From the NCBI RefSeq assembly GCF_014205255.1, contig NZ_JACHNE010000001.1, positions 5,146,001 to 5,210,000 of the forward strand: a DNA stretch of 64,000 nt, read 5' to 3'. Under the pieces are notes generated by a model. That model did not search any database, was not told the DNA's origin, and saw only the letters and a program-made list of their open reading frames with translations. Below are positions 15,038 to 23,568 of this stretch, one piece after another (within the stretch, counting starts at the first letter, position 1; each line of letters begins with the position of its first letter). The DNA comes from Streptomyces caelestis (GTDB taxonomy: Bacteria; Actinomycetota; Actinomycetes; Streptomycetales; Streptomycetaceae). Made by a program: the position numbers and the translations under genes.

Positions 15038-15157
15038 ACCTTCGGACGTTCGGACACTCGGGAACGCGGACTTTCGGGCAGCTCGGGCAACTCGGGCACG
15101 CGGGCTTTCGGGCAGCTCGGGCAACTCGGGCACGCGGGCTTTCGGGCAGCTCGGGCA
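15038..15157. repeat. 34-bp direct tandem repeat
   Basis: Two exact 34-bp units occupy 15071-15104 and 15105-15138; each begins CTTTCGGGCAGCTCGGGCAA. A third truncated unit covers 15139-15157 and a degenerate one lies at about 15038-15070. They fill the gap between the convergent reductase and deformylase genes. Units abut directly without spacers, so this is not a CRISPR array. Confidence 0.85.
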
Positions 15158-15162
15158 TGCGT

Positions 15163-15180
15163 GCCTTCGGTGCCGAAGGC
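15163..15180. terminator. Short hairpin at the convergent gene ends
   Basis: GCCTTCGG and CCGAAGGC form a perfect 8-bp inverted repeat separated by two bases, just before the end of the leftward deformylase gene. The loop is very tight, so some terminal pairs must open. It may help termination from the left. Confidence 0.35.
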
Positions 15181-15184
15181 CCGG

Positions 15185-15811
15185 TCAGCCGCTGAGGGCC
15201 GCGACGTTGGCGGCCCGGCGCGCGAGCACCGCCGCGCGCCGGTCCGCCATCTGCCGCAGCGCCTCCTTGCGTTCCCGCCCGGACAGCCGGTCCAGGTACA
15301 CCTGCCCGTTCACATGGTCGGTCTCGTGCGCCAGGCAGCGGGCGAAGTAGCCCGTGCCCTCGATCACGAGCGGTTCGCCGTCCCTGTCGTACCCGCGCAC
15401 CACGGCCCGGTCCGGACGAGGTACGTCCATCGCGGCGCCCGGCACCGACAGGCACCCCTCGGCCTCGTCGAGCAGCCGCCGGCCCGCCGGGTCGAGCGGC
15501 TCCAGGACCGGATTGACGATGTGCCCGACGTGCCGCACGCCGTCGTCGTCCGGGCAGTCGTACACGAACAGCCGCAGATCGACCCCGACCTGGTTCGCCG
15601 CGAGCCCGGCCCCGTCCGCGACGTACATCGTCAGGAACATGTCGTCGATCAGCGCGGCGAGGTCCGGACCGAACTCGGTGACGTCCCGGCACGGTTTGTG
15701 CAGGACCTCCTCACCGGCCTCCGTGATCCGCCGCACCTTCCCGTTCCTGGCCTCGGGCGCGAGCCGCGGGTACGAGTCGACGGGCCGTCCCTGCACGAAA
15801 ACGCTGGGCAT
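15185..15811 (-). CDS. def: Peptide deformylase
   Basis: 208 residues from the ATG at 15811, with GGGAGA upstream. Peptide deformylase removes the N-formyl group from nascent proteins using a metal ion. All three family motifs are present: GAGLAANQ (67-74), EGCLS (118-122, metal-binding Cys) and HETDH (162-166, two metal-binding His and the catalytic Glu). The length is slightly above the usual 165-190 because of a basic, Ala-rich C-terminal helix. Streptomyces often carry several def copies; this one stands alone, convergent to the reductase gene. Confidence 0.95.
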   Translation of the reverse strand: MPSVFVQGRPVDSYPRLAPEARNGKVRRITEAGEEVLHKPCRDVTEFGPDLAALIDDMFLTMYVADGAGLAANQVGVDLRLFVYDCPDDDGVRHVGHIVNPVLEPLDPAGRRLLDEAEGCLSVPGAAMDVPRPDRAVVRGYDRDGEPLVIEGTGYFARCLAHETDHVNGQVYLDRLSGRERKEALRQMADRRAAVLARRAANVAALSG

Positions 15812-15900
15812 CTGTTGTCTCCCTGTGATGGTGAGGACGCTGTGAGTGGCGGGAACCGGGCTTCCGGCACCGGAAAGCCCCTCCCCGCCCTCCGCGAATC

Positions 15901-16650
15901 ATGACAACAGAACACGCACAGCGGTCCCAGGAGCAGTCAGGCCACACCCGCAGACGCTTCTCACGGCCACTGGAGGGGCCGCCGGGGCCATCGCCTGGGG
16001 TGGCCCGGCATCGCGAGCGCCGAGGGCCGCAGGCGGCGTCTGGGCGCCTCGCCGTCCTCGGCGGTGGCATCTCCGGCCTCGGCGCCGCCCACACACTCGC
16101 CGAGCGCGGCTACGCCGTCACCGTCCATGAGCACTACGACGCCCTCGGCGACAAGGCCCACTCGACGAACGCCCCGGGCACGGGCGCCGGCGGACGCACG
16201 CCGCTCCCCGGCGAGCACGGCTGCCGCTTCTTGCCCGGCTTCTCCCGGAATCTGCCGGACGCCATGCGCGGCATCCCCTTCGCCGGCAAGGCCGACGGCG
16301 TCCGCGGCAACCTCCGCTCCGGCACCGAGGCGCTGTTCGCCCGCGGATCGGGCCGGCCGGACCTGCCCTTCCTCCTCAGACGGCACCGGCGAGCGAGGCC
16401 TGGATCGACCCCTGGGAGACGCTGCGCTCACTCGGCGTGGAGTTCGTCCTCGGCACGCATCTCCGTGCGGTCCTCTGAGACGGCGACCGGGGGTCCGGCG
16501 TGCGCGTCTTCGCCCGCGACGGCACCGGGGAGCGCACGGTCACCGTCGGCCACCACGTCAGCGCGCTGCCCGGCGAACGCGCCCGCCTCATCTGGGGCGG
16601 GGCCCTGCACACACCGGCCCCGGTCGGGCACGGTCGCGTCAACTGTCTCG
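15901..16650 (+). pseudogene. Decayed Tat-exported FAD-dependent oxidoreductase
   Basis: Three reading frames are needed to follow one protein. Frame 1 starts at ATG 15901 and gives HTRRRF, a twin-arginine motif. The matching hydrophobic core LLTATGGAAGAIAWGGPA is in the next frame from about 15957. Frame 1 resumes with the Rossmann motif AVLGGGISGLGAAHTLAERG (about 16051-16110) and HGCRFLPGFSRNLPDAMRGI. Near 16395 the frame changes again to EAWIDPWETLRSLGVEFVLG, which hits a stop (TGA at 16477), and similarity goes on as VTVGHHVSALPGERARLIWG. The substrate-binding and C-terminal parts are missing. The family looks like phytoene-desaturase or hydroxysqualene-dehydroxylase type flavoproteins. 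The disablement is directly visible unless the assembly has errors. Confidence 0.7.
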
Positions 16651-16735
16651 GGCGGAACGGGGCAAGCCCGGCATCCTGCACGGCAAGACGGCCCCGGCAG
16701 GCCCCAGCACGGCCCGGCGCCCCCGGGCACGCCGG

Positions 16736-16768
16736 GAGGGCCGCTGCCCCCGAAGGGCGGCGGCCCTC
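16736..16768 (-). terminator. Terminator of the NlpC/P60 gene
   Basis: A 14-bp inverted repeat (GAGGGCCGCTGCCC and GGGCGGCGGCCCTC, one G-T type mismatch) with a five-base loop starts 18 bases beyond the stop codon of the leftward NlpC/P60 gene. Very stable; no T-tract. Confidence 0.65.
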
Positions 16769-16786
16769 AAGCCCGTATGCCTGACG

Positions 16787-17602
16787 TCAGAGGACGCGCA
16801 CCGCGCCCGACGCCGGGTAACCCGACAGGTCCTGGATGACGACGCCCTTGGACGGGTTGGCCGCGTCCAGGTACTGGCCGTCTCCGATGTAGACACCCAC
16901 GTGGTACGCGGAGCCCTTGCCGCCCCAGTACAGGATGTCGCCGACCTGGATGTCGGACAGCGGGACGTCCGTGCCGGCCATCGACTGGTCCTGCGAGACG
17001 CGCGGCAGGTCCACACCAACCTGCTTGTACGCGGCCTGCACGAGGGAGGAGCAGTCCCAGGCGTTGGGACCGGTGGCGCCCATGACGTAGGCGTCGCCCA
17101 CCTGAGCCTTCAGGAAGGCGATGACGGTCGCGACGCTGCCGCTGGAGGGCGCCGACACCGACGTGGAGGCGGACGCGGAGGTGGAAGCGGAGGCGGACAG
17201 CGTGGCGCGCTCGGCGTTGCGCGTGGCGCGCTCGGCTGCGGCCTTGCGGGCGGCCTCGGCGGCCTTCTTCTTGGCCTCCGCCTTCTTCTTCGCCTCGGCG
17301 AGGTCCTTCTTGGCCTCCGCGGCGGCCTTGGCGGCGGCGGCGTCACGCTCGGCGCGCAGTTCGTAGTTCGCGGCCGCCTGCTGGGTGGCGGCGGCGGACT
17401 GGGCGACCTGGGCGGACAGGTCGGCCGTCAGGGTGGGCAGTTCGATGGTCTGGGTGACCGGCTCGGCGGCGCTCGCCGAGGCCGAGGCACCCGCCGCTGC
17501 CATGCTGAGAACGCCACCGGTAACTCCGGCACGCACGGCGATCGAAGAGGTCGCGCTGCGGCGGGGTTTCCGGTGGCTGCGTATGTGAGCGGTGTGGGAC
17601 AT
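16787..17602 (-). CDS. Secreted NlpC/P60 peptidoglycan endopeptidase
   Basis: 271 residues from the ATG at 17602, chosen because MSHTAHIRSHRKPRRSA fits the usual start of this Streptomyces family. In-frame starts at 17632 and 17659 are possible, and the only good purine run (AAGGAG) lies about 20 bases upstream. A signal sequence is followed by a coiled-coil region very rich in Ala, Lys and Glu (about residues 65-140), a Ser/Ala linker, and a C-terminal NlpC/P60 domain of about 110 residues. The catalytic Cys is in WDCSSLVQAAY and the His in SAYHVGVYIGDG. These enzymes cut D-gamma-glutamyl-diaminopimelate bonds in stem peptides. Unlike the transglycosylase at 52353-53135, I see no ydaO riboswitch upstream. 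Confidence 0.92.
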   Translation of the reverse strand: MSHTAHIRSHRKPRRSATSSIAVRAGVTGGVLSMAAAGASASASAAEPVTQTIELPTLTADLSAQVAQSAAATQQAAANYELRAERDAAAAKAAAEAKKDLAEAKKKAEAKKKAAEAARKAAAERATRNAERATLSASASTSASASTSVSAPSSGSVATVIAFLKAQVGDAYVMGATGPNAWDCSSLVQAAYKQVGVDLPRVSQDQSMAGTDVPLSDIQVGDILYWGGKGSAYHVGVYIGDGQYLDAANPSKGVVIQDLSGYPASGAVRVL

Positions 17603-17841
17603 GGGAACAACCGGTACCAGGGGCTCCTTCATATCTTCAAGAAACGTGTGCTGCGCCACAGTTGTTCAACAGGGCCCTCAAGAACCTCGCGCGAGGCCCT
17701 TTATTGACGCCGTAACGGACATTGCGGGCTCCCCGTGACCAGGCTGTGATCACGGCCTTTGATCAATACGCCCGAATTGCCCCGCACCTACCATCGGTTG
17801 GGCTGATTGGCCAAGCCCCGTTCTCATGAGCCTCTCACCTG

Positions 17842-17857
17842 TGTGACGGAGGTCACG
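17842..17857. promoter_or_regulatory. Crp-like palindrome
   Basis: TGTGACGGAGGTCACG contains GTGA-N6-TCAC, the core pattern bound by Crp/FNR-family proteins. It lies about 240 bases upstream of the NlpC/P60 start, on the side of that gene. Function is inferred from the pattern only. Confidence 0.4.
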
Positions 17858-18233
17858 GAACGGTTGCCCCGGCGGGCACGTCCGGCGCCGTAGATCACGA
17901 CCGGATCACGACCTCGCGAAGATCGTGAACGGATGCACGCGTCCACACCCCGCCCCACGCACCCTCCGATGTGTGAACGCGCCTCTATCAAGGGATCCGG
18001 TCCATCGCGAATTTGCATGCACAGGAACCTTCTTGATATTGAGACGCCGCCCTCCGGCCTGCACTGACGAGCCAAAGTGTCACCTCTGGTGATCACTCGG
18101 ACGCTTCGGGTGTGAAGATCACCGCTCATCCGACTTCATGATCGATCGTCAGGTGGTGGAGATCACAAAGCTTGTGCAATACCCCGTGTCGCAGATCACA
18201 GAGCGTCGGGCATAAGATGCACGCGGTTGGGCT

Positions 18234-18249
18234 TGTGACCTGCTTCACA
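18234..18249. promoter_or_regulatory. Rex operator (ROP)-type site upstream of nuoA
   Basis: TGTGACCTGCTTCACA has perfect TGTGA-N6-TCACA arms. It closely fits the Streptomyces Rex operator (TGTGAACGCTTTCACA type) and lies 109 bases before nuoA. Rex senses NADH/NAD+ and is known to control nuo in Streptomyces coelicolor. The arms also fit Crp, so binding by Crp cannot be excluded. A TAAGAT about 16 bases upstream could be the -10 box, placing the site just after the transcription start, as for a repressor. Confidence 0.65.
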
Positions 18250-18357
18250 TGTTCCCGATCTTCGTCGAGGCGGGCGGGGTTCGAGGGACGGGTGGGACGG
18301 ATGTGAGCCCGACGGAAACCGCCAGCAGTCAGTGCCGACTGAGAGGAGCGAGGAGCG

Positions 18358-18717
18358 GTGAACGCTTATGCGCCCATCCTCGTACTGGGAGCCCTCGGGG
18401 CAGGCTTTGCGATCTTCTCCGTGGTCATGGCCACGTTGATCGGGCCCAAGCGGTACAACCGGGCCAAGCTCGAGGCCTACGAGTGCGGAATCGAGCCGAC
18501 CCCCACGCCGGCCGGCGGCGGGCGCTTCCCGATCAAGTACTACCTGACGGCGATGCTCTTCATCATTTTCGATATCGAGATCGTCTTCCTCTACCCCTGG
18601 GCCGTCACCTTCGACGCCCTGGGGATTTTCGGGCTCGTGGAGATGCTGCTCTTCGTGCTCACCGTCTTCGTCGCGTACGCGTACGTATGGCGGCGCGGCG
18701 GCCTGGAATGGGACTGA
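18358..18717 (+). CDS. nuoA: NADH-quinone oxidoreductase subunit A
   Basis: 119 residues from a GTG start preceded by GAGAGGAGCGAGGAGCG. It is a membrane-arm subunit of complex I with three hydrophobic segments (about 5-28, 61-83 and 88-112). The family blocks KRYNRAKLEAYECGIEP, with the quinone-channel loop Cys, and FDIEIVFLYPWA are present. It is the first gene of a 14-gene operon that transfers electrons from NADH to menaquinone and pumps protons. It is 13 bases upstream of nuoB. The Rex-type site lies in its promoter region. Confidence 0.97.
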   Translation: MNAYAPILVLGALGAGFAIFSVVMATLIGPKRYNRAKLEAYECGIEPTPTPAGGGRFPIKYYLTAMLFIIFDIEIVFLYPWAVTFDALGIFGLVEMLLFVLTVFVAYAYVWRRGGLEWD

Positions 18718-18730
18718 GGGGCCACACGTC

Positions 18731-19281
<551 letters not shown>

Positions 19282-19285
<4 letters not shown>

Positions 19286-20022
19286 GCGACGCCAACGACC
19301 ACGGGGTCAACCCCGAGAAGGACCTCAGCGCGTCGAACCTCCCGGGCCAGCGCGGCCAGGGCGGTGAGGAGATCCGCGTCCAGCGCGGCATGTTCGGCGC
19401 CAACAACGGAGGTGACACCTCCGGCTACGGCGGCCTGGTCCGCTCGGTCCGGCTCCCGGGACCGGCGACCCGCCCCTACGGCGGCTGGTTCGACGAGGCC
19501 GCCGACGAGCTGGAGGGCGCGCTGGAGGAGCAGGGACTGCTCCCCGGGAACGCCATCGAGAAGACGGTCGTCGACCGCGACGAGCTGACCTTCCACATCG
19601 AACGCGAGCACCTGGTCCGGGTCGCCCGGACCCTGCGCGACGATCCGGCCCTGCGCTTCGAGCTGTGCACCGGCGTCAGCGGTGTCCACTACCCGAACGA
19701 CAAGGGCCGCGAGCTGCACGCCGTCTACCACCTGCGCTCGATCACCCACAACCGGCTGATCCGCCTGGAGGTCAGCTGCCCCGACAGTGACCCGCACATC
19801 CCGTCACTGTTCTCCGTCTATCCGACGAACGACTGGCACGAGCGCGAGACGTACGACTTCTTCGGCATCGTCTTCGACGGCCACCCTGCCCTGACGCGGA
19901 TCATGATGCCGGACGACTGGCAGGGCTTTCCGCAGCGCAAGGACTACCCCCTCGGCGGCATCCCCGTCGAGTACAAGGGCGCCCAGATCCCGGCTCCGGA
20001 CCAGCGGAGGTCGTACTCATGA
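19282..20022 (+). CDS. nuoC: NADH-quinone oxidoreductase subunit C
   Basis: 246 residues from the GTG at 19282, overlapping the nuoB stop. It belongs to the 30-kDa subunit family of the peripheral arm, next to NuoD. The signature HERETYDFFGIVFDGHPALTR is followed by DWQGFPQRKDYPL. The N-terminal 80 residues are a polar, Gly-rich extension not found in the E. coli protein; separate NuoC and NuoD (not fused) is usual in actinobacteria. It ends overlapping nuoD by four bases. Confidence 0.96.
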
Positions 20023-21365
20023 GCACGTCGCACGCATCCGACGCCGCCGCCGCGGCCGCCGCGGCGCGCGAGACCACCGAGGGCACCGTCTACACGGTCA
20101 CCGGTGGCGACTGGGACGAGGTCGTCCAGTCCGCGGCCCGCGCCGACGACGAGCGCATCGTCGTCAACATGGGCCCGCAGCACCCGTCCACGCACGGCGT
20201 GCTCCGGCTGATCCTGGAGATCGACGGCGAGACCGTCACCGAGGCCCGCTGCGGCATCGGCTACCTGCACACCGGCATCGAGAAGAACCTCGAGTACCGG
20301 ACGTGGACGCAGGGCACCACGTTCGTGACGCGCATGGACTACCTGACGCCGTTCTTCAACGAGACGGCGTACTGCCTCGGGGTCGAGAAGCTCCTCGGCA
20401 TCGAGGACCAGATCCCGGACCGCGCCTCGATCATCCGCGTGCTCCTGATGGAGCTGAACCGGCTGTCGTCGCACCTGGTGTGCATCGCCACCGGCGGCAT
20501 GGAGCTCGGCGCCACCACGATCATGATCTACGGATTCCGTGATCGTGAACTCATTCTCGATATCTACGAGCTGATCACCGGCCTGCGGATGAACCACGCG
20601 TACATCCGCCCCGGCGGACTCGCCCAGGACCTGCCGCCCGGCGCGGTGGACCAGATCCGCGAGTTCGTGAAGAAGATGAAGAAGAACCTCCCGGAATACG
20701 ACAAGCTCGCCACCGGGAACCCCATCTTCAAGGCCCGCATGCAGGATGTCGGCTACCTCGACCTGGCCGGCTGCATGGCCCTCGGCGCGACGGGACCGAT
20801 CCTGCGCTCCACCGGCCTGCCGCACGACCTGCGCAAGGCCCAGCCGTACTGCGGCTACGAGACCTACGACTTCGAGATCCCGACCGCCGACACCTGCGAC
20901 TCCTACGGCCGCTTCCTGATCCGCCTGGAGGAGATGCGCCAGTCGCTCAGGATCATCGAGCAGTGCCTGGACCGGCTCCAGCCCGGCCCGGTCATGGTCG
21001 CCGACAAGAAGATCGCCTGGCCGGCCCAGCTCGCTCTGGGGCCCGACGGCCTCGGCAACTCCCTCGACCACATCAAGAAGATCATGGGCACCTCCATGGA
21101 GGCCCTGATCCACCACTTCAAGCTGGTCACCGAGGGCTTCCGCGTCCCGCCCGGACAGACGTACGCGGCGGTCGAGTCGCCCAAGGGCGAACTCGGGGTG
21201 CACGTCGTGTCCGACGGCGGCACCCGCCCCTACCGGGTCCACTTCCGCGACCCGTCCTTCACCAACCTTCAGGCCATGGCGGCGATGTGCGAGGGCGGCC
21301 AGGTCGCCGACGTCATCGTCGCCGTCGCGTCCATCGACCCCGTGATGGGAGGCGTCGACCGGTGA
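20019..21365 (+). CDS. nuoD: NADH-quinone oxidoreductase subunit D
   Basis: 448 residues. It is the 49-kDa subunit that forms the quinone pocket with NuoB. Visible family blocks are NMGPQHPSTHGVLRLILEID, GYLHTGIEKNLEYRTW, RMDYLTPFFNE and the C-terminal SIDPVMGGVDR. The fold is shared with the large subunit of NiFe hydrogenases, without the metal ligands. The N-terminal 40 residues are an Ala-rich extension. It overlaps nuoC and nuoE by four bases each, so the proteins are made in coupled fashion. Confidence 0.97.
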   Translation: MSTSHASDAAAAAAAARETTEGTVYTVTGGDWDEVVQSAARADDERIVVNMGPQHPSTHGVLRLILEIDGETVTEARCGIGYLHTGIEKNLEYRTWTQGTTFVTRMDYLTPFFNETAYCLGVEKLLGIEDQIPDRASIIRVLLMELNRLSSHLVCIATGGMELGATTIMIYGFRDRELILDIYELITGLRMNHAYIRPGGLAQDLPPGAVDQIREFVKKMKKNLPEYDKLATGNPIFKARMQDVGYLDLAGCMALGATGPILRSTGLPHDLRKAQPYCGYETYDFEIPTADTCDSYGRFLIRLEEMRQSLRIIEQCLDRLQPGPVMVADKKIAWPAQLALGPDGLGNSLDHIKKIMGTSMEALIHHFKLVTEGFRVPPGQTYAAVESPKGELGVHVVSDGGTRPYRVHFRDPSFTNLQAMAAMCEGGQVADVIVAVASIDPVMGGVDR

Positions 21366-22222
21366 CCACCTCTTCTTCCGAGCGGGGCGTCAGCCTGGGC
21401 ATGCCCGAACTGCCCGCACCCGCCTACCCGGACGACGTCCGGGCCCGTCTGGAGACCGACGCGCGCGAGGTCATCGCCCGCTACCCGGACTCCCGGTCCG
21501 CCCTCCTGCCGCTGCTGCACCTCGTGCAGGCCGAGGAAGGCCACGTCACGCGCACCGGGATGCGGTTCTGCGCGGACCTGCTCGGCCTGACCACGGCGGA
21601 GGTCACCGCGGTCGCCACCTTCTACACCATGTACCGCCGCCGCCCGAGCGGTGATTACCAAGTGGGGGTGTGCACCAACACCCTGTGCGCCGTCATGGGC
21701 GGGGACGCGATCTTCGAGGAGCTCCAGGAGCACCTGGGCGTCGGCAACGGCGAGACCACCGACGACGGCAAGGTCACCCTGGAGCACATCGAGTGCAACG
21801 CGGCCTGCGACTTCGCGCCGGTCGTGATGGTCAACTGGGAGTTCTTCGACAACCAGACCCCGGCCAGCGCCAAGCGCCTCGTCGACGACCTGCGCGCGGG
21901 ACGGCCGGTCACACCCACGCGCGGGGCGCCCCTGTGCACCTTCAAGGAGACCGCCCGGGTCCTGGCCGGTTTCCCCGACGACCGGGACGGGGCCGTCGAG
22001 TCGGGAGGAAGCGCGGGACCCGCCTCCCTGGTCGGCCTGAAGCTCGCCAAGGGCGAGTCCGCTCCCGCACGCGTGGTGCACCCGCGCGGCGAGGCGGCCC
22101 GGACCGAGGCACCGCACGAGCCGTCACCGACGGAGCACTTGAGCTCGCACGACGCGCCGCAGGACACGTCGGCCTCCGACCCAGCCCACCCGGCCGGGCC
22201 CGCCGCCGAGGAGGGGGAGTGA
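21362..22222 (+). CDS. nuoE: NADH-quinone oxidoreductase subunit E
   Basis: 286 residues from the GTG at 21362, overlapping the nuoD stop. It is the 24-kDa thioredoxin-like subunit of the NADH module and binds one [2Fe-2S] cluster. Ligand pairs appear as VCTNTLCAVMGG (CX4C) and ECNAACDFAP (CX3C). The first 200 residues match the family. The last 80 or so (from about AVESGGSAGPASLVGL) are a polar tail rich in Pro, Ala, His and Glu, probably disordered and of unknown role. The stop TGA shares one base with the nuoF ATG. Confidence 0.96.
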   Translation: MTTSSSERGVSLGMPELPAPAYPDDVRARLETDAREVIARYPDSRSALLPLLHLVQAEEGHVTRTGMRFCADLLGLTTAEVTAVATFYTMYRRRPSGDYQVGVCTNTLCAVMGGDAIFEELQEHLGVGNGETTDDGKVTLEHIECNAACDFAPVVMVNWEFFDNQTPASAKRLVDDLRAGRPVTPTRGAPLCTFKETARVLAGFPDDRDGAVESGGSAGPASLVGLKLAKGESAPARVVHPRGEAARTEAPHEPSPTEHLSSHDAPQDTSASDPAHPAGPAAEEGE

Positions 22223-23568
22223 TGACCTTGGCACCCGAGCTGAAAGACATGAGCCCCGAGAAGCTGCTCGCACCGGTGCTGTCGGCCTTCTGGGACGAGG
22301 ACAGGTCCTGGACGCTGGACGTGTACCGACGGCACGACGGATACGAGGGCCTCCGCAAGGCGCTCGCCATGTCGCCGGACGACGTGATCGCGTACGTCAA
22401 GGAGTCCGGTCTGCGCGGGCGCGGCGGCGCGGGATTCCCCACGGGGATGAAGTGGCAGTTCATTCCCCAGGGAGATGGAAAGCCGCACTATCTAGTTGTC
22501 AACGCCGACGAGTCGGAGCCGGGGACGTGCAAGGACATCCCGCTCCTCTTCGCGAACCCGCACAGCCTCATCGAGGGCATGATCATCGCGTGTTACGCCA
22601 TCAGGTCGTCGCATGCCTTCATCTATCTGCGTGGTGAAGTCGTGCCAGTGCTGCGGCGGTTGCACTCGGCCGTGCGCGAGGCCTACGAGGCGGGCTTCCT
22701 CGGCGAGAACATCCTGGGCAGCGGACTCGACCTCCACATCACCGTGCACGCGGGCGCGGGCGCGTACATCTGTGGTGAGGAGACCGCACTGCTGGACTCG
22801 CTCGAAGGCCGCCGGGGTCAACCGCGGCTCCGTCCCCCCTTCCCTGCTGTCGCGGGCCTCTACGCGTGCCCGACTGTGGTGAACAACGTCGAGTCGATCG
22901 CGTCGGTTCCCGCGATCATGCATCGGGGCAAGGAATGGTTCCGGTCGATGGGGAGTGAGAAGTCCCCGGGCTTCACGCTCTACTCCCTGTCCGGCCATGT
23001 CGCCAGCCCCGGTCAGTACGAGGCGCCGCTCGGGATCACGCTCCGCCAGCTCCTCGAGATGAGCGGCGGGATGCGCCCCGGGCACCGCCTCAAGTTCTGG
23101 ACGCCGGGCGGCTCCTCGACCCCGATGTTCACCGACGAGCACCTCGACGTCCCTCTTGATTACGAAGGAGTGGGCGCCGCGGGTTCCATGCTCGGCACAA
23201 AAGCTCTCCAGTGCTTCGACGAGACGACCTGTGTCGTCCGCGCCGTCACCCGCTGGACCGAGTTCTACGCCCACGAGTCCTGTGGCAAGTGCACGCCCTG
23301 CCGCGAAGGGACGTACTGGCTCGTGCAGCTCCTGCGCGACATCGAGGCCGGCAAGGGACAGATGTCCGACCTCGACAAGCTGAACGACATCGCCGACAAC
23401 ATCAACGGCAAGTCCTTCTGCGCCCTCGGCGACGGCGCCGCCTCGCCGATCTTCTCCTCGCTCAAGTACTTCCGCGAGGAGTACGAGCAGCACATCACGG
23501 GCCGGGGCTGCCCCTTCGACCCGGCCAAGTCGACGGCCTGGGCCGACCGCACGGAGGTGAACGCATGA
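22222..23568 (+). CDS. nuoF: NADH-quinone oxidoreductase subunit F
   Basis: 448 residues. NuoF binds NADH, FMN and cluster N3. Visible motifs are the FMN/NADH glycine-rich loop GLRGRGGAGFPTGMKW, the block NADESEPGTCKD, the second glycine-rich region HAGAGAYICGEETALLDSLE, and the [4Fe-4S] ligands ESCGKCTPCREGT with a later Cys (SFCALGDGAASP). Length is normal. ATG at 22222 overlaps the nuoE stop by one base. The DNA around 22440-22640 and 22820-22990 uses more A/T-ending codons than its neighbours, a small local change with no frame disruption. Confidence 0.97.
   Translation: MTLAPELKDMSPEKLLAPVLSAFWDEDRSWTLDVYRRHDGYEGLRKALAMSPDDVIAYVKESGLRGRGGAGFPTGMKWQFIPQGDGKPHYLVVNADESEPGTCKDIPLLFANPHSLIEGMIIACYAIRSSHAFIYLRGEVVPVLRRLHSAVREAYEAGFLGENILGSGLDLHITVHAGAGAYICGEETALLDSLEGRRGQPRLRPPFPAVAGLYACPTVVNNVESIASVPAIMHRGKEWFRSMGSEKSPGFTLYSLSGHVASPGQYEAPLGITLRQLLEMSGGMRPGHRLKFWTPGGSSTPMFTDEHLDVPLDYEGVGAAGSMLGTKALQCFDETTCVVRAVTRWTEFYAHESCGKCTPCREGTYWLVQLLRDIEAGKGQMSDLDKLNDIADNINGKSFCALGDGAASPIFSSLKYFREEYEQHITGRGCPFDPAKSTAWADRTEVNA

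Larger units (their letters stand above)
17603..18357. other. Long divergent regulatory region between nlpC-type gene and nuoA
   Basis: 755 bases with lower G+C than the genes and no convincing coding sequence. It contains a Crp-like palindrome (17842-17857), a perfect Rex-type palindrome (18234-18249), six copies of GATCAC on the same strand (at 17748, 17893, 17904, 18091, 18161 and 18194), and a CACAA-AGC-TTGTG palindrome near 18164-18176. A TAAGAT (18213-18218) could be a -10 box for nuo. The left part must carry the leader of the NlpC/P60 gene. Confidence 0.6.

Noticed and set aside
15038..15157. CRISPR array
   Set aside because: The 34-bp units abut with no spacers and no Cas genes are nearby.
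13107..15692. 861-codon minus-strand frame across the reductase and deformylase region
   Set aside because: It crosses two verified genes on opposite strands and the tandem repeats, and has no recognisable domain.
17603..17900. A second ydaO riboswitch upstream of the NlpC/P60 gene
   Set aside because: None of the conserved blocks seen at 53143-53345 (such as GCAGGAGCGGGGGACC or CCCGACAGCTCACC) is present here.
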